Notes: a model not told the origin generated them from the letters alone. Positions 50,667-60,067 are shown, counted from the first letter of the stretch. The stretch: DNA of 64,000 bases from Lientehia sp934351765 (GCF_052118925.1 NZ_JBQKGG010000003.1:62001-126000), one strand, 5' to 3'. Translations and numbers: made by a program.

Positions 50667-52496
50667 ATGAAAGAAAAACTGGAGACTTTGCCGCTGGCAC
50701 AGATCCGTCAGATTGCCAGAGACCTGGGAATTAAAAATGTAACCTCCTATCGGAAAGCACTTTTGATCGATATGATCCTGGAACGGGATGAGGCGTCCAG
50801 ACAGAACGGTCAGGCTGATTCCCGGAATGAGGCATCCAGACAGAACAGTCAGTCCGATGCCCGGAATGAAGCGGCACAGACCGAAAATCAGGCCAATGGA
50901 CAGGGAGAGATGAAACCGGCCGAAAATCAGGGCAGCGGTCAGGGGTATATACCGAATGGAGCGGTACAGTCCGGAAGTCAGAACCGCAGTCAGAACTATA
51001 ATCAGAATTATAACCAGAATTATAACCAGAATTATAACCAGAACTATGCGGCCGGCGGGGCAGCGCAGATGGACCGGCCGTATGGACAGAATGGGGAGAA
51101 TCCCCGGTACCGGACTGTGTCCAATGGAATGCAGAGACAAAGAAATGTCCAGACAGGCGGCACAAGATACGGGAATATGGCCAGACCGGCCGGCCAGTCT
51201 GCACAGCAGGGATATAATCAGCCTCAGAATCGTGGCCCGCAGAATATCCAGCAGGGAGGTCCTGCTGCAGCAGGAAATAACGGAAGAACCGGCGATTATG
51301 TGAAGAATGAAGCTGTTCAGGAGCCGTCCATGGTGCCCAATATCAATCCCGAGGAGCTTCAGGCACTGGACAGCGGGATCCAGGCCAACGGAATCCTGGA
51401 GGTCATGCCGGATGGATATGGATTTATTCGTTGTGCAAACTTTCTGCCGGGAGATGATGATGTATATGTATCGCCGTCCCAGATCCGCCGTTTTAACCTG
51501 AAAACCGGAGATATCGTATGCGGAAGCAAAAGAGTGAAAACGCCGACGGAGAAGTTTGCGGCGCTGCTCTATGTCTCCAAAGTCAACGATATGCCGCCGT
51601 ATCTGGCAGAACGAAGACCTAATTTTGAGGATCTGACGCCGATCTTTCCCAACGAGCGGATCCACCTGGAAACGCAGGGAGGAAGCGTTGCCATGCGGAT
51701 CGTGGATCTTCTGGCACCGGTGGGCAAGGGACAGCGAGGCATGATCGCCTCCCAGCCCAAGGCCGGAAAAACAACGCTGTTAAAGGAAATCGCGCGGGCG
51801 GTGAAGATCAATCACAAGGATATGCATCTGATCGTGCTTCTGATCGATGAGCGTCCCGAGGAAGTAACGGATATTAAGGAGTCCATTGAGGGGCCGAATG
51901 TAGAAGTAATTTATTCTACCTTTGACGAGCTTCCCGAGCATCATAAGCGGGTATCGGAGATGGTTCTGGAGCGGGCCAAGCGCCTGGTGGAGCATGGAAA
52001 GGATGTTATGATCCTGCTTGACAGTATCACAAGACTGGCGAGAGCCTACAATCTGACAGTGCAGCCCAGCGGCAGAACGCTTTCCGGCGGCCTTGATCCG
52101 GCGGCGCTCCATATGCCGAAACGGTTCTTCGGTGCGGCCAGAAACATGCGGGAGGGCGGAAGCCTGACGATCCTGGCGACGGCGCTTGTGGAGACAGGAA
52201 GCCGTCTGGATGATATGGTATTCGAGGAATTTAAGGGAACCGGCAACATGGAGCTGGTTCTGAACAGGAAGCTTTCGGAAAAACGGATCTTCCCGGCCAT
52301 TGATATACTGAAATCCGGAACAAGACGGGACGATCTGCTTCTGACGAAGGAAGAGCAGGAAGCCGTGGAGCAGATCCGGAAAGTAACCGGCGGCCTGAAG
52401 CAGGAGGAAGCCGTGGAGCGGATCCTGGATCTGTTCCGCCGGACCAGAAATAACCGGGAATTCCTGGCACAGGTGGCGAAAATCCAGATACCGTAG
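50667..52496 (+). CDS. rho: Transcription termination factor Rho with Asn/Gln-rich insertion
   Basis: A 609-residue hexameric RNA helicase that ends transcription. Residues 1-40 form the Rho_N (SAP-like) domain. Residues about 46-209 are an Asn/Gln/Gly-rich insertion containing five tandem NYNQ-type repeats (residues 110-127). Residues about 235-300 are the cold-shock-type RNA-binding domain (GILEVMPDGYGFIR). The RecA-like motor follows with Walker A SQPKAGKTT (362-370), the Q-loop region, and the R-loop SGGLDPAALHMPKRFFG. Low-complexity inserts occur in several Clostridia, and C. botulinum Rho forms a prion through its own. GAAAGGAAA precedes ATG 50667. Confidence 0.96.
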   Translation: MKEKLETLPLAQIRQIARDLGIKNVTSYRKALLIDMILERDEASRQNGQADSRNEASRQNSQSDARNEAAQTENQANGQGEMKPAENQGSGQGYIPNGAVQSGSQNRSQNYNQNYNQNYNQNYNQNYAAGGAAQMDRPYGQNGENPRYRTVSNGMQRQRNVQTGGTRYGNMARPAGQSAQQGYNQPQNRGPQNIQQGGPAAAGNNGRTGDYVKNEAVQEPSMVPNINPEELQALDSGIQANGILEVMPDGYGFIRCANFLPGDDDVYVSPSQIRRFNLKTGDIVCGSKRVKTPTEKFAALLYVSKVNDMPPYLAERRPNFEDLTPIFPNERIHLETQGGSVAMRIVDLLAPVGKGQRGMIASQPKAGKTTLLKEIARAVKINHKDMHLIVLLIDERPEEVTDIKESIEGPNVEVIYSTFDELPEHHKRVSEMVLERAKRLVEHGKDVMILLDSITRLARAYNLTVQPSGRTLSGGLDPAALHMPKRFFGAARNMREGGSLTILATALVETGSRLDDMVFEEFKGTGNMELVLNRKLSEKRIFPAIDILKSGTRRDDLLLTKEEQEAVEQIRKVTGGLKQEEAVERILDLFRRTRNNREFLAQVAKIQIP

Positions 52497-52599
52497 GACA
52501 GAATGATAAAAATCCGGAAAAGTATTGATCTCATGTATGGAAAAGCGGCGGAAAACCGCGAAAAATCTCCGAAACCGCGGAAAACTTTATTTAAAAGAC

Positions 52600-52628
52600 T
52601 TGCATAACCGGAATGCTTATGCTATAAT
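52600..52628 (+). promoter_or_regulatory. Strong promoter of rpmE
   Basis: TTGCAT (52600-52605), a 17-base spacer and the extended -10 TGCTATAAT (52620-52628). It explains independent transcription of L31 from rho. Confidence 0.8.
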
Positions 52629-52703
52629 TAAATTCGCTGTTTTAGAAAGAAAACAGGCGTATCTATGCCTAGCGATAGAAATCGTTTGAGAGAGGTGAAT
52701 GAA

Positions 52704-52910
52704 ATGAGAGAAGGTATCCATCCTAATTATCAGACTGCAAAGGTAGTTTGCAACTGCGGTAATGAGTTCGAGACAAGATCCACAAAGGGCGATATTCATG
52801 TTGAAATCTGCTCCAAGTGCCATCCGTTCTACACCGGACAGCAGAAGGCTGCTTCCGCACGCGGACGTATTGAGAAGTTCAACCGTAAGTACGGCATGAA
52901 CGCAAAATAA
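52704..52910 (+). CDS. rpmE: Ribosomal protein L31, zinc form
   Basis: A 68-residue 50S protein L31 of the C+ type, with zinc ligands in VVCNCGNEFETRSTK and ICSKCHPFYTG. The start MREGIHPNYQ is family-typical and follows GAGAGGTG; a longer frame from 52665 is not supported. A terminator follows directly, so this is a monocistronic gene. Confidence 0.97.
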   Translation: MREGIHPNYQTAKVVCNCGNEFETRSTKGDIHVEICSKCHPFYTGQQKAASARGRIEKFNRKYGMNAK

Positions 52911-52927
52911 GGTGCTGTAAAGAAATG

Positions 52928-52963
52928 GGCTGCGATTTCGGAAAAAGGGATCGCAGCCTTTTT
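52928..52963 (+). terminator. Terminator after rpmE
   Basis: GGCTGCGAT (52928-52936) pairs with ATCGCAGCC (52950-52958), followed by TTTTTG. Confidence 0.9.
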
Positions 52964-52983
52964 GTAATGAAAGGGGACTGCCA

Positions 52984-53931
52984 ATGAAATCATCGGGAAT
53001 CGGCGGCCAGGCAGTGATTGAGGGCGTTATGATGCGGAACGGCAGCAAGTATGCGGTGGCGGTTCGCAGGCCGGACGGAGAGATCCAGGTGGAAAAGGAT
53101 ACCTGGGTATCCTTTCTTGATAAGCATAAGGGACTGAACATTCCCTTTGTACGAGGAATTTTTAATTTTGTGGATTCCATGCGTATGGGCATGAAGACAT
53201 TAAGCTTTTCTGCCAGCTTTTACGATGAGGAAGAGCCGGTTCAGAAAAACGGAAGGACGGAAACAGAACCGGATCCAGGAAAGGCCCGGAAAGAGGAACA
53301 GACAGATAAAAAGGACGGCATTATCATGGGGATCACGATGGTATTTTCTGTGATCCTGGCGCTGGGAATCTTTGTCATGCTGCCGATGTTCTTATCCAGT
53401 CTGTTTCGGAAGCATATCCCGTCCAGAGCACTCATGGGATTTATCGAGGGATTGATCCGCCTGGTGATCTTTATCGCCTATGTGCTGCTGATCTCTCTCA
53501 TGAAGGATATCCGCCGGGTTTATATGTACCACGGAGCAGAGCATAAGTGCATCAACTGTATTGAGCACGGACTGCCCCTGACGGTAGAAAATGTGCGGAA
53601 AAGCTCCAAGCAGCATAAGCGCTGCGGAACCAGCTTTCTGTTATTTGTGGTACTGATCAGTATTTTATTTTCCATGGTGATCCAGACGGATACGGTGTGG
53701 CTGAAGGTGCTGCTTCGGATCCTTTTGATCCCTGTGATCGCCGGAATCTCCTATGAGATCCTGCGGCTGGCCGGAAACAGCGATAATCCGATCATCAATC
53801 TGATCAGCAAGCCGGGGCTGTGGCTTCAGGGGCTGACGACCAGAGAACCGGACGACGACATGATCGAGGTGGGGATCCGGTCGGTGGAAGCCGTGTTTGA
53901 CTGGAAGAATTACGAGAAAGAAAACTTTTGA
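52984..53931 (+). CDS. DUF1385 membrane protein (YqhQ-like)
   Basis: A 315-residue DUF1385 protein of unknown function. The N-terminus GIGGQAVIEGVMMRNGSKYAVAVRRPDGEI and the block VYMYHGAEHKCINCIEHGLPLTVENVRKSSKQHKRCGTSFLLFVVLIS are diagnostic. Four or so transmembrane helices lie between residues 115 and 270. A charged linker (about 80-112) contains KNGRTETEPDPGKARKEEQTDKK. In Firmicutes it typically stands between rpmE and prmC-prfA, exactly as here. Confidence 0.92.
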   Translation: MKSSGIGGQAVIEGVMMRNGSKYAVAVRRPDGEIQVEKDTWVSFLDKHKGLNIPFVRGIFNFVDSMRMGMKTLSFSASFYDEEEPVQKNGRTETEPDPGKARKEEQTDKKDGIIMGITMVFSVILALGIFVMLPMFLSSLFRKHIPSRALMGFIEGLIRLVIFIAYVLLISLMKDIRRVYMYHGAEHKCINCIEHGLPLTVENVRKSSKQHKRCGTSFLLFVVLISILFSMVIQTDTVWLKVLLRILLIPVIAGISYEILRLAGNSDNPIINLISKPGLWLQGLTTREPDDDMIEVGIRSVEAVFDWKNYEKENF

Positions 53932-54018
53932 TGTCATGGAGCATGTTTATCATGCAAAAGACACGGATGAGCCGGTGCGATAAGAGAACGGTTATTTTTC
54001 GGAAAAGCAGGGGGTGCC

Positions 54019-54912
54019 ATGAAAGCAAAGGGAAGTTATGGAGAACTTCTGGACGAAGGAAGCCATTATCTGGCGGAACGCGGTATCACAGAAAGCCGTC
54101 TGGATGCCTGGTATCTGTTCTCTCATGTGTTTTCCATGGAACGAAGCCAATATTTTCTTCAGGCCAATGAGACGGTTCCGGAGGAAAAACGGAGGCAGAA
54201 AGAGGAATTCGGGCGGCTGCTGAGGCTTCGGGGAGAACGGATCCCTCTGCAGCAGCTTTTGAGAAGCCAGGATTTTATGGGACTTTCGTTTTTTGTCAAT
54301 GAGCATGTGCTGATTCCAAGACAGGATACGGAAACGCTGGTGGAATGTGTCCTGGAGGACGAAAAGCAGGGGCAGCTTTGCAGAAGGGAAGGACAGCCTT
54401 TAAGGATCCTGGATCTCTGCACCGGAAGCGGCTGTATCGGGATCAGTCTGGCGGAATATCTGTGCAATGTTCAGGTGACGCTCAGTGATATTTCCGGAGA
54501 GGCTCTGGCTGTGGCAGAGGAAAATATCCGACGGCTTGGAAAAGAAGCTGTGTGCCGGACGGTCCGTTCCGACTTGTTTGAAAACCTGGAGGGCGGATTT
54601 GATGTGATCGTATCCAATCCACCCTATATAAAAAGTGCCGAGATTGAGACCCTGGAACCGGAGGTACGGGATCATGAACCGCGTCTGGCACTGGATGGAA
54701 GCGAGGATGGGCTTTTGCTTTACCGGAGGATCGGTGCGCGTGCGCCGGAGTATCTGGCAGCAGGCGGCCGGATCTATCTGGAAATCGGCTGGGACCAGGG
54801 AGCGGCGGTTTCGGAAATCTTAACAGAAAACGGATTTACAGATACAGAAATAATCAGGGATCTGCCCGGGCTTGAACGGGTTGTAACAGCAGGATTCCGG
54901 GGAAGAAAATAG
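54019..54912 (+). CDS. prmC: PrmC, release factor glutamine methyltransferase
   Basis: A 297-residue methylase that modifies the Gln of the GGQ motif in RF1 and RF2. The helical N-terminal domain precedes a Rossmann fold with motif I LRILDLCTGSGCIGISLA (about residues 130-147) and the catalytic NPPY (IVSNPPYIKSAEI). It lies 15 bases upstream of its substrate gene prfA. The start ATG 54019 follows GGGGGTGCC. Confidence 0.95.
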   Translation: MKAKGSYGELLDEGSHYLAERGITESRLDAWYLFSHVFSMERSQYFLQANETVPEEKRRQKEEFGRLLRLRGERIPLQQLLRSQDFMGLSFFVNEHVLIPRQDTETLVECVLEDEKQGQLCRREGQPLRILDLCTGSGCIGISLAEYLCNVQVTLSDISGEALAVAEENIRRLGKEAVCRTVRSDLFENLEGGFDVIVSNPPYIKSAEIETLEPEVRDHEPRLALDGSEDGLLLYRRIGARAPEYLAAGGRIYLEIGWDQGAAVSEILTENGFTDTEIIRDLPGLERVVTAGFRGRK

Positions 54913-54927
54913 AACAGGAGGAGTTTC

Positions 54928-56004
54928 ATGTTTGACAGACTCGATGATATTCTGATTCGGTATGAAGAAATTATGGAAGAACTGAACAGCCCCTATGTGG
55001 TGGAAGATCAGAACCGCTTCCGTAAGCTGATGAAGGAGCAGAATGAACTGACCCCCCTTGTGGAGACCTATAAGGAATATAAGGGTGCAAAGCAGGATGT
55101 GGAGGACAGTCTTGCCATGCTGGATGGCGAGAATGACGAGGAAATGCGGGAAATGCTCAAGGAGGAGCTTTCCGGTGCAAGAGAAAAGATCACGGAACTG
55201 GAGCAGAAGCTGAAGGTGCTGCTTCTTCCAAAGGATCCCAATGATGATAAGAACGTTATCGTGGAGATCCGTGCCGGCGCCGGCGGTGATGAGGCGGCAT
55301 TATTTGCGGCGGAGATCTATCGGATGTATGTTCATTATGCCGAGAGCAGACGCTGGAAGACGGAGCTTCTGGAGGCGGATGAGATCGGAATCGGCGGAAT
55401 GAAGAGTGTAAGCTTCATGATCAAGGGCCAGGGTGCCTATTCTGTTATGAAGTATGAATCCGGCGTGCATCGGGTACAGCGTGTGCCGGAAACCGAGTCC
55501 GGCGGGCGGATCCATACCTCCACCGTGACCGTGGCAGTGATGCCGGAGGCCGATGAGGAAGTGGACATTCAGATTGATGAAAAGGATATCCGAATCGATG
55601 TAATGCGTGCGTCCGGAAACGGCGGTCAGTGTGTCAATACGACGGACTCTGCGGTTCGTCTGACTCATTATCCCACCGGAATCGTGGTATACAGCCAGAC
55701 GGAGAAATCTCAGATCCAGAACAAGGCGAAGGCGTTTGCCCTGTTAAAGACCAAGCTGTATGATATTGAATGTCAGAAGCGGCATGACGCGGAGGCAGAA
55801 GCAAGAAGAAGCCAGATCGGAACCGGAGACCGCTCGGAGAAGATCCGTACCTATAACTTTCCCCAGGGGCGTGTGACAGATCATCGGATCGGACTGACAC
55901 TTTATAAGCTGGATAAAATCCTGAACGGAGATATCCAGGAGATCATTGATGCCTGCATCGCGGCCGATCAGGCTGCAAAGCTGGCAAAGATGAATGAAAA
56001 TTAA
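54928..56004 (+). CDS. prfA: Peptide chain release factor 1
   Basis: A 358-residue class I release factor reading UAA and UAG. The stop-codon recognition motif P-x-T appears as PET in HRVQRVPETESGGRIHTS. The peptidyl-tRNA hydrolysis motif GGQ lies at about residues 233-235 (ASGNGGQCVNTTDSAVR). The motif is the target of PrmC encoded just upstream. AGGAGG precedes ATG 54928. A terminator follows. Confidence 0.97.
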   Translation: MFDRLDDILIRYEEIMEELNSPYVVEDQNRFRKLMKEQNELTPLVETYKEYKGAKQDVEDSLAMLDGENDEEMREMLKEELSGAREKITELEQKLKVLLLPKDPNDDKNVIVEIRAGAGGDEAALFAAEIYRMYVHYAESRRWKTELLEADEIGIGGMKSVSFMIKGQGAYSVMKYESGVHRVQRVPETESGGRIHTSTVTVAVMPEADEEVDIQIDEKDIRIDVMRASGNGGQCVNTTDSAVRLTHYPTGIVVYSQTEKSQIQNKAKAFALLKTKLYDIECQKRHDAEAEARRSQIGTGDRSEKIRTYNFPQGRVTDHRIGLTLYKLDKILNGDIQEIIDACIAADQAAKLAKMNEN

Positions 56005-56050
56005 CCTTGTAATCTGTTAAGAAATTGTTTATAATAAAGAACAAACAGCA

Positions 56051-56092
56051 AAGCCTTCCGGGACTTGGCAAAAGCGCCTGGGAAGGCTTTTT
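56051..56092 (+). terminator. Terminator after prfA
   Basis: AAGCCTTCC (56051-56059) pairs with GGAAGGCTT (56081-56089), followed by a short T run. Confidence 0.75.
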
Positions 56093-56149
56093 GTGTAACA
56101 GGAAGTTTTTTGCGTAACAGGAAGTTTTTTGCGTAACAGGAAGTCTTTT
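56093..56149. repeat. Three tandem 19-bp repeats
   Basis: GCGTAACAGGAAGTTTTTT units start at 56093 (one change), 56112 (exact) and 56131 (one change), directly after the prfA terminator. Copy number may vary between strains. No coding role is evident. Confidence 0.85.
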
Positions 56150-56192
56150 GTGAAAACAGAAGATTCTTTTACAAAGGAAATGGAGAACCAGT

Positions 56193-56390
56193 GTGATTCG
56201 GATATTTGTATGTCCGCAGTGCGGGAAAACGCGGGTAGTATCGAAATTCCTGAAGGCAGAATGTTATCAGTGCGGTGCACAGATGAAGCCTATGGATATT
56301 TCCTATACTGACTGGGTGGAGCTTCCGGAGAAAGAACGGGAAGCGCTTGCCAGGGACTGCCGGACAAAGGAAAGAGACAAAAGGGTGTAA
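56193..56390 (+). CDS. Small zinc-ribbon protein
   Basis: A 65-residue protein from GTG 56193 with AAAGGAAATGGAG upstream. Two CxxC knuckles (VCPQCGK at residues 6-12 and CYQCGA at about 24-29) form a probable zinc ribbon, followed by a conserved-looking MDISYTDWVELPEKEREALARDC helix. I do not recognise a named family. It lies between prfA and the NhaC antiporter. Confidence 0.6.
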   Translation: MIRIFVCPQCGKTRVVSKFLKAECYQCGAQMKPMDISYTDWVELPEKEREALARDCRTKERDKRV

Positions 56391-56495
56391 GCCATAAGCA
56401 ATAAAGCCGGCCGGGTACAAAAGGGCGGAGCATGAAAAAGACAGAAACAAAAGGATACACGCGGACAAAACATCAACACAAAAGGGAGGACTTGT

Positions 56496-57989
56496 ATGTC
56501 TGGAACAGCTTGGGCGCTGCTGCCGCCGGTCGTGGCGATTGCACTGGCGCTGATCACAAAGGAAGTTTATTTGTCACTGCTCATCGGAATCCTTTCGGGA
56601 GCACTTCTGGTAACGGGATTTAACCCGCTTACTTCAGTAGAAACCACATTTACGATCATGGGAGAGAAGATCGGCGGAAACGCGGATATTCTGATATTCC
56701 TGGTACTCCTCGGAATCCTCGTGGCACTGATCACAAAATCCGGTGCATCGAGGGCCTATGGAAACTGGGCGTCCAAGGTCATCAAATCCAAGCGCGGAGC
56801 TCTGTATTCTACCGTGCTTCTCGGATCTCTGATCTTTGTAGATGATTATTTCAACTGTCTGACTGTGGGAACGGTTATGCGTCCCGTGACGGACAAGTAT
56901 AAGGTAAGCCGTGCGAAGCTGGCATATATCATTGATGCAACGGCGGCGCCTGTCTGCATCATTGCACCCATCTCAAGCTGGGCAGCGGCAGTGGGCTCCT
57001 CTCTTCCGGAGGGAAGCGGGATCGACGGCTTTAATCTGTTCCTGCGGACGATTCCCTTTAACCTGTATGCAATCCTGACCATCGTGTTCATGCTCTATAT
57101 GATTGGCCGGAACATGGATTACGGCGCGATGAAAAAGTATGAAGAGCTGGTTGCCAGAGAGGGAGAAGAAACCACTGACGGCGAAGAGGACTTGAAGATC
57201 ACCGGCCGTGGCAAGGTGATGGATCTGATCATTCCCATTGCGGTCCTGATCGTGTTCTGTATCGCAGGAATGCTTTATACCGGCGGAATCCTGGACGGTG
57301 TCGGCATCGTGGAAGCATTTGCAAACTGCGATTCCGCAAGAAGCCTTGTGCTGGGCTCCTTCTTTACGCTGGTTGTAACCTTTATTCTGTATCTGCCGAG
57401 AAAGGTCATTACCTTCAAGGAGTTCTGTGAGAGCTTCACCGAGGGCTTTAAGGCCATGACACCGGCCATCATGATCCTCTGTCTCGCATGGACACTTTCC
57501 GGCGTATGCCGCGAGGATTATCTGAACATCGGCGGCTTTGTAGGAAGCGTGGTGGGTGGAAATATGCTGGTTGCCATGCTGCTTCCGGCCATTCTGTTTG
57601 CTGTGGCAACGGGACTGTCCTTTGCGACCGGAACCTCCTGGGGAACCTTCGGAATCCTGATCCCCATTGCCTTTGAGGTGGTTGGAACCGGAAACATCAA
57701 TATGCTGACCATCACAACAGCAGCAATCCTGGCAGGTGCTGTCTGCGGCGATCATATTTCCCCGATCTCCGATACAACGATCCTTGCTTCGGCGGGAGCT
57801 CAGTGCAACCATATCAATCATGTATCCACCCAGATTCCCTATGCGCTGACGGTTGCGGCATGCTGTTTTGTGGGATATCTGGCGGCCGGCATTACGGCAA
57901 ACGGCTGGGCCGGCACGCTGCTGGGTCTGGTCCTGCTTATGATCGTTCTGACGGTGATCGCAGGAAAAACAAAGAAAGCGAAAGCGTGA
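56496..57989 (+). CDS. NhaC-family sodium/proton antiporter
   Basis: A 497-residue NhaC-type transporter with about 12 transmembrane helices. Family marks include LVALITKSGASRAYGNW, GSLIFVDDYFNCLTVGTVMRPVTDKYKVSRAKLAYIIDATAAPVCIIAPISSWAA, and VCGDHISPISDTTILASAGAQCNHINHVSTQIPYAL. It would export Na+ in exchange for protons; some relatives are amino acid or malate exchangers. GGGAGGACTTGT precedes ATG 56496. Confidence 0.87.
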   Translation: MSGTAWALLPPVVAIALALITKEVYLSLLIGILSGALLVTGFNPLTSVETTFTIMGEKIGGNADILIFLVLLGILVALITKSGASRAYGNWASKVIKSKRGALYSTVLLGSLIFVDDYFNCLTVGTVMRPVTDKYKVSRAKLAYIIDATAAPVCIIAPISSWAAAVGSSLPEGSGIDGFNLFLRTIPFNLYAILTIVFMLYMIGRNMDYGAMKKYEELVAREGEETTDGEEDLKITGRGKVMDLIIPIAVLIVFCIAGMLYTGGILDGVGIVEAFANCDSARSLVLGSFFTLVVTFILYLPRKVITFKEFCESFTEGFKAMTPAIMILCLAWTLSGVCREDYLNIGGFVGSVVGGNMLVAMLLPAILFAVATGLSFATGTSWGTFGILIPIAFEVVGTGNINMLTITTAAILAGAVCGDHISPISDTTILASAGAQCNHINHVSTQIPYALTVAACCFVGYLAAGITANGWAGTLLGLVLLMIVLTVIAGKTKKAKA

Positions 57990-58066
57990 CAGCCGGACGG
58001 CAGAGCATAACCGGCTCCGGATAACAAGTATTTTTCTATTATTTTTAGAAAACAGGAGGACGTTCG

Positions 58067-58471
58067 ATGAATCTGTTCAAACATAATGTAATCGTTTCGG
58101 AACGGAGAGATATGGTAAAGCTGACGGACATCGTCAAAAAAGATGTGAAGGAGAGCGGGATCCGAAACGGGATTGTAGTGGTCCATTGTCCCCATACCAC
58201 GGCGGCGCTTACCATCAACGAGAATGCAGATCCGGACGTTTCTCACGATATTTTGTATTCACTGGAAAAAACTTTTCCCACCAGGGATATCCGCTACCGT
58301 CATTACGAGGGAAATTCCCATGCCCATGTGAAATCCTCGGTCATGGGTGCGTCTGTAACACTGATCCTGGAGGAGGGAGAAATCATTCTCGGCGTATGGC
58401 AGGATCTGTACCTGTGTGAATTTGACGGACCGAGACAGAGAACGGTTTATGTAAAGGTAATGGAGGGATAA
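58067..58471 (+). CDS. YjbQ/UPF0047 family protein
   Basis: A 134-residue YjbQ-type protein. Conserved residues are visible in VVVHCPHTTAALTINENADPDVSHDIL and YRHYEGNSHAHVKSSVMGASVTLILEEGEIILGVWQDLYLCEFDGPRQRTVYVKV, including the histidines expected to bind metal. Some members act as secondary thiamine-phosphate synthases; the physiological role is uncertain. AGGAGG precedes ATG 58067. The next gene starts three bases after its stop. Confidence 0.92.
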   Translation: MNLFKHNVIVSERRDMVKLTDIVKKDVKESGIRNGIVVVHCPHTTAALTINENADPDVSHDILYSLEKTFPTRDIRYRHYEGNSHAHVKSSVMGASVTLILEEGEIILGVWQDLYLCEFDGPRQRTVYVKVMEG

Positions 58472-58473
58472 GA

Positions 58474-59844
58474 TTGGAGATTCAGGAACTGGTAAAAAAA
58501 CAGCGGGCTTTTTATGCCACAGGTGCGACACGCCCTGTGGCTTTTCGCCTGGAGGCCCTGGCGCGTCTGGAAACGGAGATCAAAAACCGGGAGAGTGAGC
58601 TGTTTGCGGCTTTTCGGGAGGATCTGAATAAGGCACCATCGGAGTCCTACATGACGGAAACCGGAATGACACTTTCGGAAATTTCCTTCATGAAAAAGCA
58701 TCTGATCCGCTATGCAAGGCCGAAGCGTCATCTGACGCCTCTGGCGCAGTTCCATGCAAAGAGCTTTTCCATTATGGAGCCTTACGGTGTGACTCTGATT
58801 ATGTCGCCATGGAATTATCCGTTCATGCTCTGTATGGAACCGCTGGTGGGAGCTATCGCGGCGGGAAACTGCTGCGTGTTAAAGCCGTCTGCCTACGCAC
58901 CGGCCACGTCGGCGGCCATCAGGCGCCTCATCGAATCCGTGTTTCCGCCGGAATATGTGGCGGTTGTGGAGGGTGGAAGAGCCGAAAACGCCGAGCTTCT
59001 GGAGCAGCAGTTTGATTATATTTTCTTTACCGGCGGCGTGAAGGTCGGAAGGCTGGTCATGGAAAAGGCAGCAAAGAATCTGACACCGGTGACGCTGGAG
59101 CTGGGCGGCAAAAGCCCCTGTATCATAGATGAGACTGCGGACCTGAAGGTGGCAGCCAGACGGCTTGCGTTTGGAAAATTTTTAAATAGCGGACAGACCT
59201 GCGTAGCGCCGGATTATCTGCTGGTCCAGAGCTCCGTCAAGGATCGGTTTCTGAAGCTGTTCCGCGCGGAGACCAGGCGGATGTACGGAAAAAATCCGCT
59301 GGAGAATCCCGATTATCCGAAGATCATCAATGAGAAGCATTTTAACCGGATCAAGGGTCTGATGAACTCCGGAACGGTATTCATGGGCGGCGAAGTCAGG
59401 GAGGGCACACTCCAGATTGCCCCGACGGTTCTCGATCAGGTAAAGCCCTCCGATCCTGTGATGCAGGAGGAAATCTTCGGGCCGCTGCTTCCGGTACTGA
59501 CTTTTGAGACCATTGACGAGGCCGAGAACTTTGTCCTGGAGCGGGAAAAACCTCTGGCCTGCTATATTTTCACCCGAAACAAAGAAACAGAAAGGCGGCT
59601 TCTCGGTTCCCTTAGCTTCGGCGGCGGATGCATCAACGATACGATCATTCACCTTGCCACCTCACGCATGGGCTTTGGAGGCGTTGGAAACAGCGGTATG
59701 GGAAGCTATCATGGAAGGAAAAGCTTCGAGACCTTCAGCCATGAGAAAAGCATCGTGAAAAAATACAACTGGATCGATCTGCCGATCCGGTATCAGCCGT
59801 ACCGAAAATGGAAAGAAAAGCTGCTGAGGCTGTTCCTGAAATAA
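58474..59844 (+). CDS. Aldehyde dehydrogenase
   Basis: A 456-residue NAD(P)-dependent aldehyde dehydrogenase of the class related to YwdH and fatty-aldehyde dehydrogenases, with a hydrophobic-basic C-terminal end. The catalytic Cys is in LNSGQTCVAPDYLL and the general-base Glu in TLELGGKSP; cofactor loop FTGGVKVGRLV and MSPWNYPF are also present. The start is TTG 58474 behind ATGGAGGG, coupled to the upstream YjbQ gene. Confidence 0.92.
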   Translation: MEIQELVKKQRAFYATGATRPVAFRLEALARLETEIKNRESELFAAFREDLNKAPSESYMTETGMTLSEISFMKKHLIRYARPKRHLTPLAQFHAKSFSIMEPYGVTLIMSPWNYPFMLCMEPLVGAIAAGNCCVLKPSAYAPATSAAIRRLIESVFPPEYVAVVEGGRAENAELLEQQFDYIFFTGGVKVGRLVMEKAAKNLTPVTLELGGKSPCIIDETADLKVAARRLAFGKFLNSGQTCVAPDYLLVQSSVKDRFLKLFRAETRRMYGKNPLENPDYPKIINEKHFNRIKGLMNSGTVFMGGEVREGTLQIAPTVLDQVKPSDPVMQEEIFGPLLPVLTFETIDEAENFVLEREKPLACYIFTRNKETERRLLGSLSFGGGCINDTIIHLATSRMGFGGVGNSGMGSYHGRKSFETFSHEKSIVKKYNWIDLPIRYQPYRKWKEKLLRLFLK

Positions 59845-59942
59845 ATACAGAACAGTTAAACTGGGGGAAGCCCGGGAACGTTCCAGACGACTCCGGCTGG
59901 CAGGCCTGGGTGGACCCGTGAAATCTTTTTGACGATCAGAGC

Positions 59943-60017
59943 TTGACAAACCATTGTTTTCGTTGTAACCTAATGGTAAATAAAATATACAATCAATTAC
60001 CTGCGATAAGCAGGTAA
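59943..60017 (+). promoter_or_regulatory. Promoter region and inverted-repeat operator of the aldolase gene
   Basis: TTGACA (59943-59948) is followed 17 bases later by the weak -10 TAACCT. The perfect inverted repeat TTACCTGC-GATAA-GCAGGTAA (59997-60004, 60010-60017) lies between promoter and gene and is a good operator candidate for an unknown regulator. Confidence 0.55.
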
Positions 60018-60067
60018 AATTTAAAGCCAAATAGTATATTTAATTTACAATAAGAGGAGAGAAAATT

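Noticed and set aside
50994..51047. Short tandem repeats considered as a CRISPR remnant
   Set aside because: The 12-bp period is contiguous, has no spacers, and encodes NYNQ in frame within rho.
50601..51665. 354-codon minus-strand open frame opposite rho
   Set aside because: It mirrors the Asn/Gln-rich repeat region of Rho; the low-complexity Ile/Leu/Ser pattern is a by-product of that repeat.
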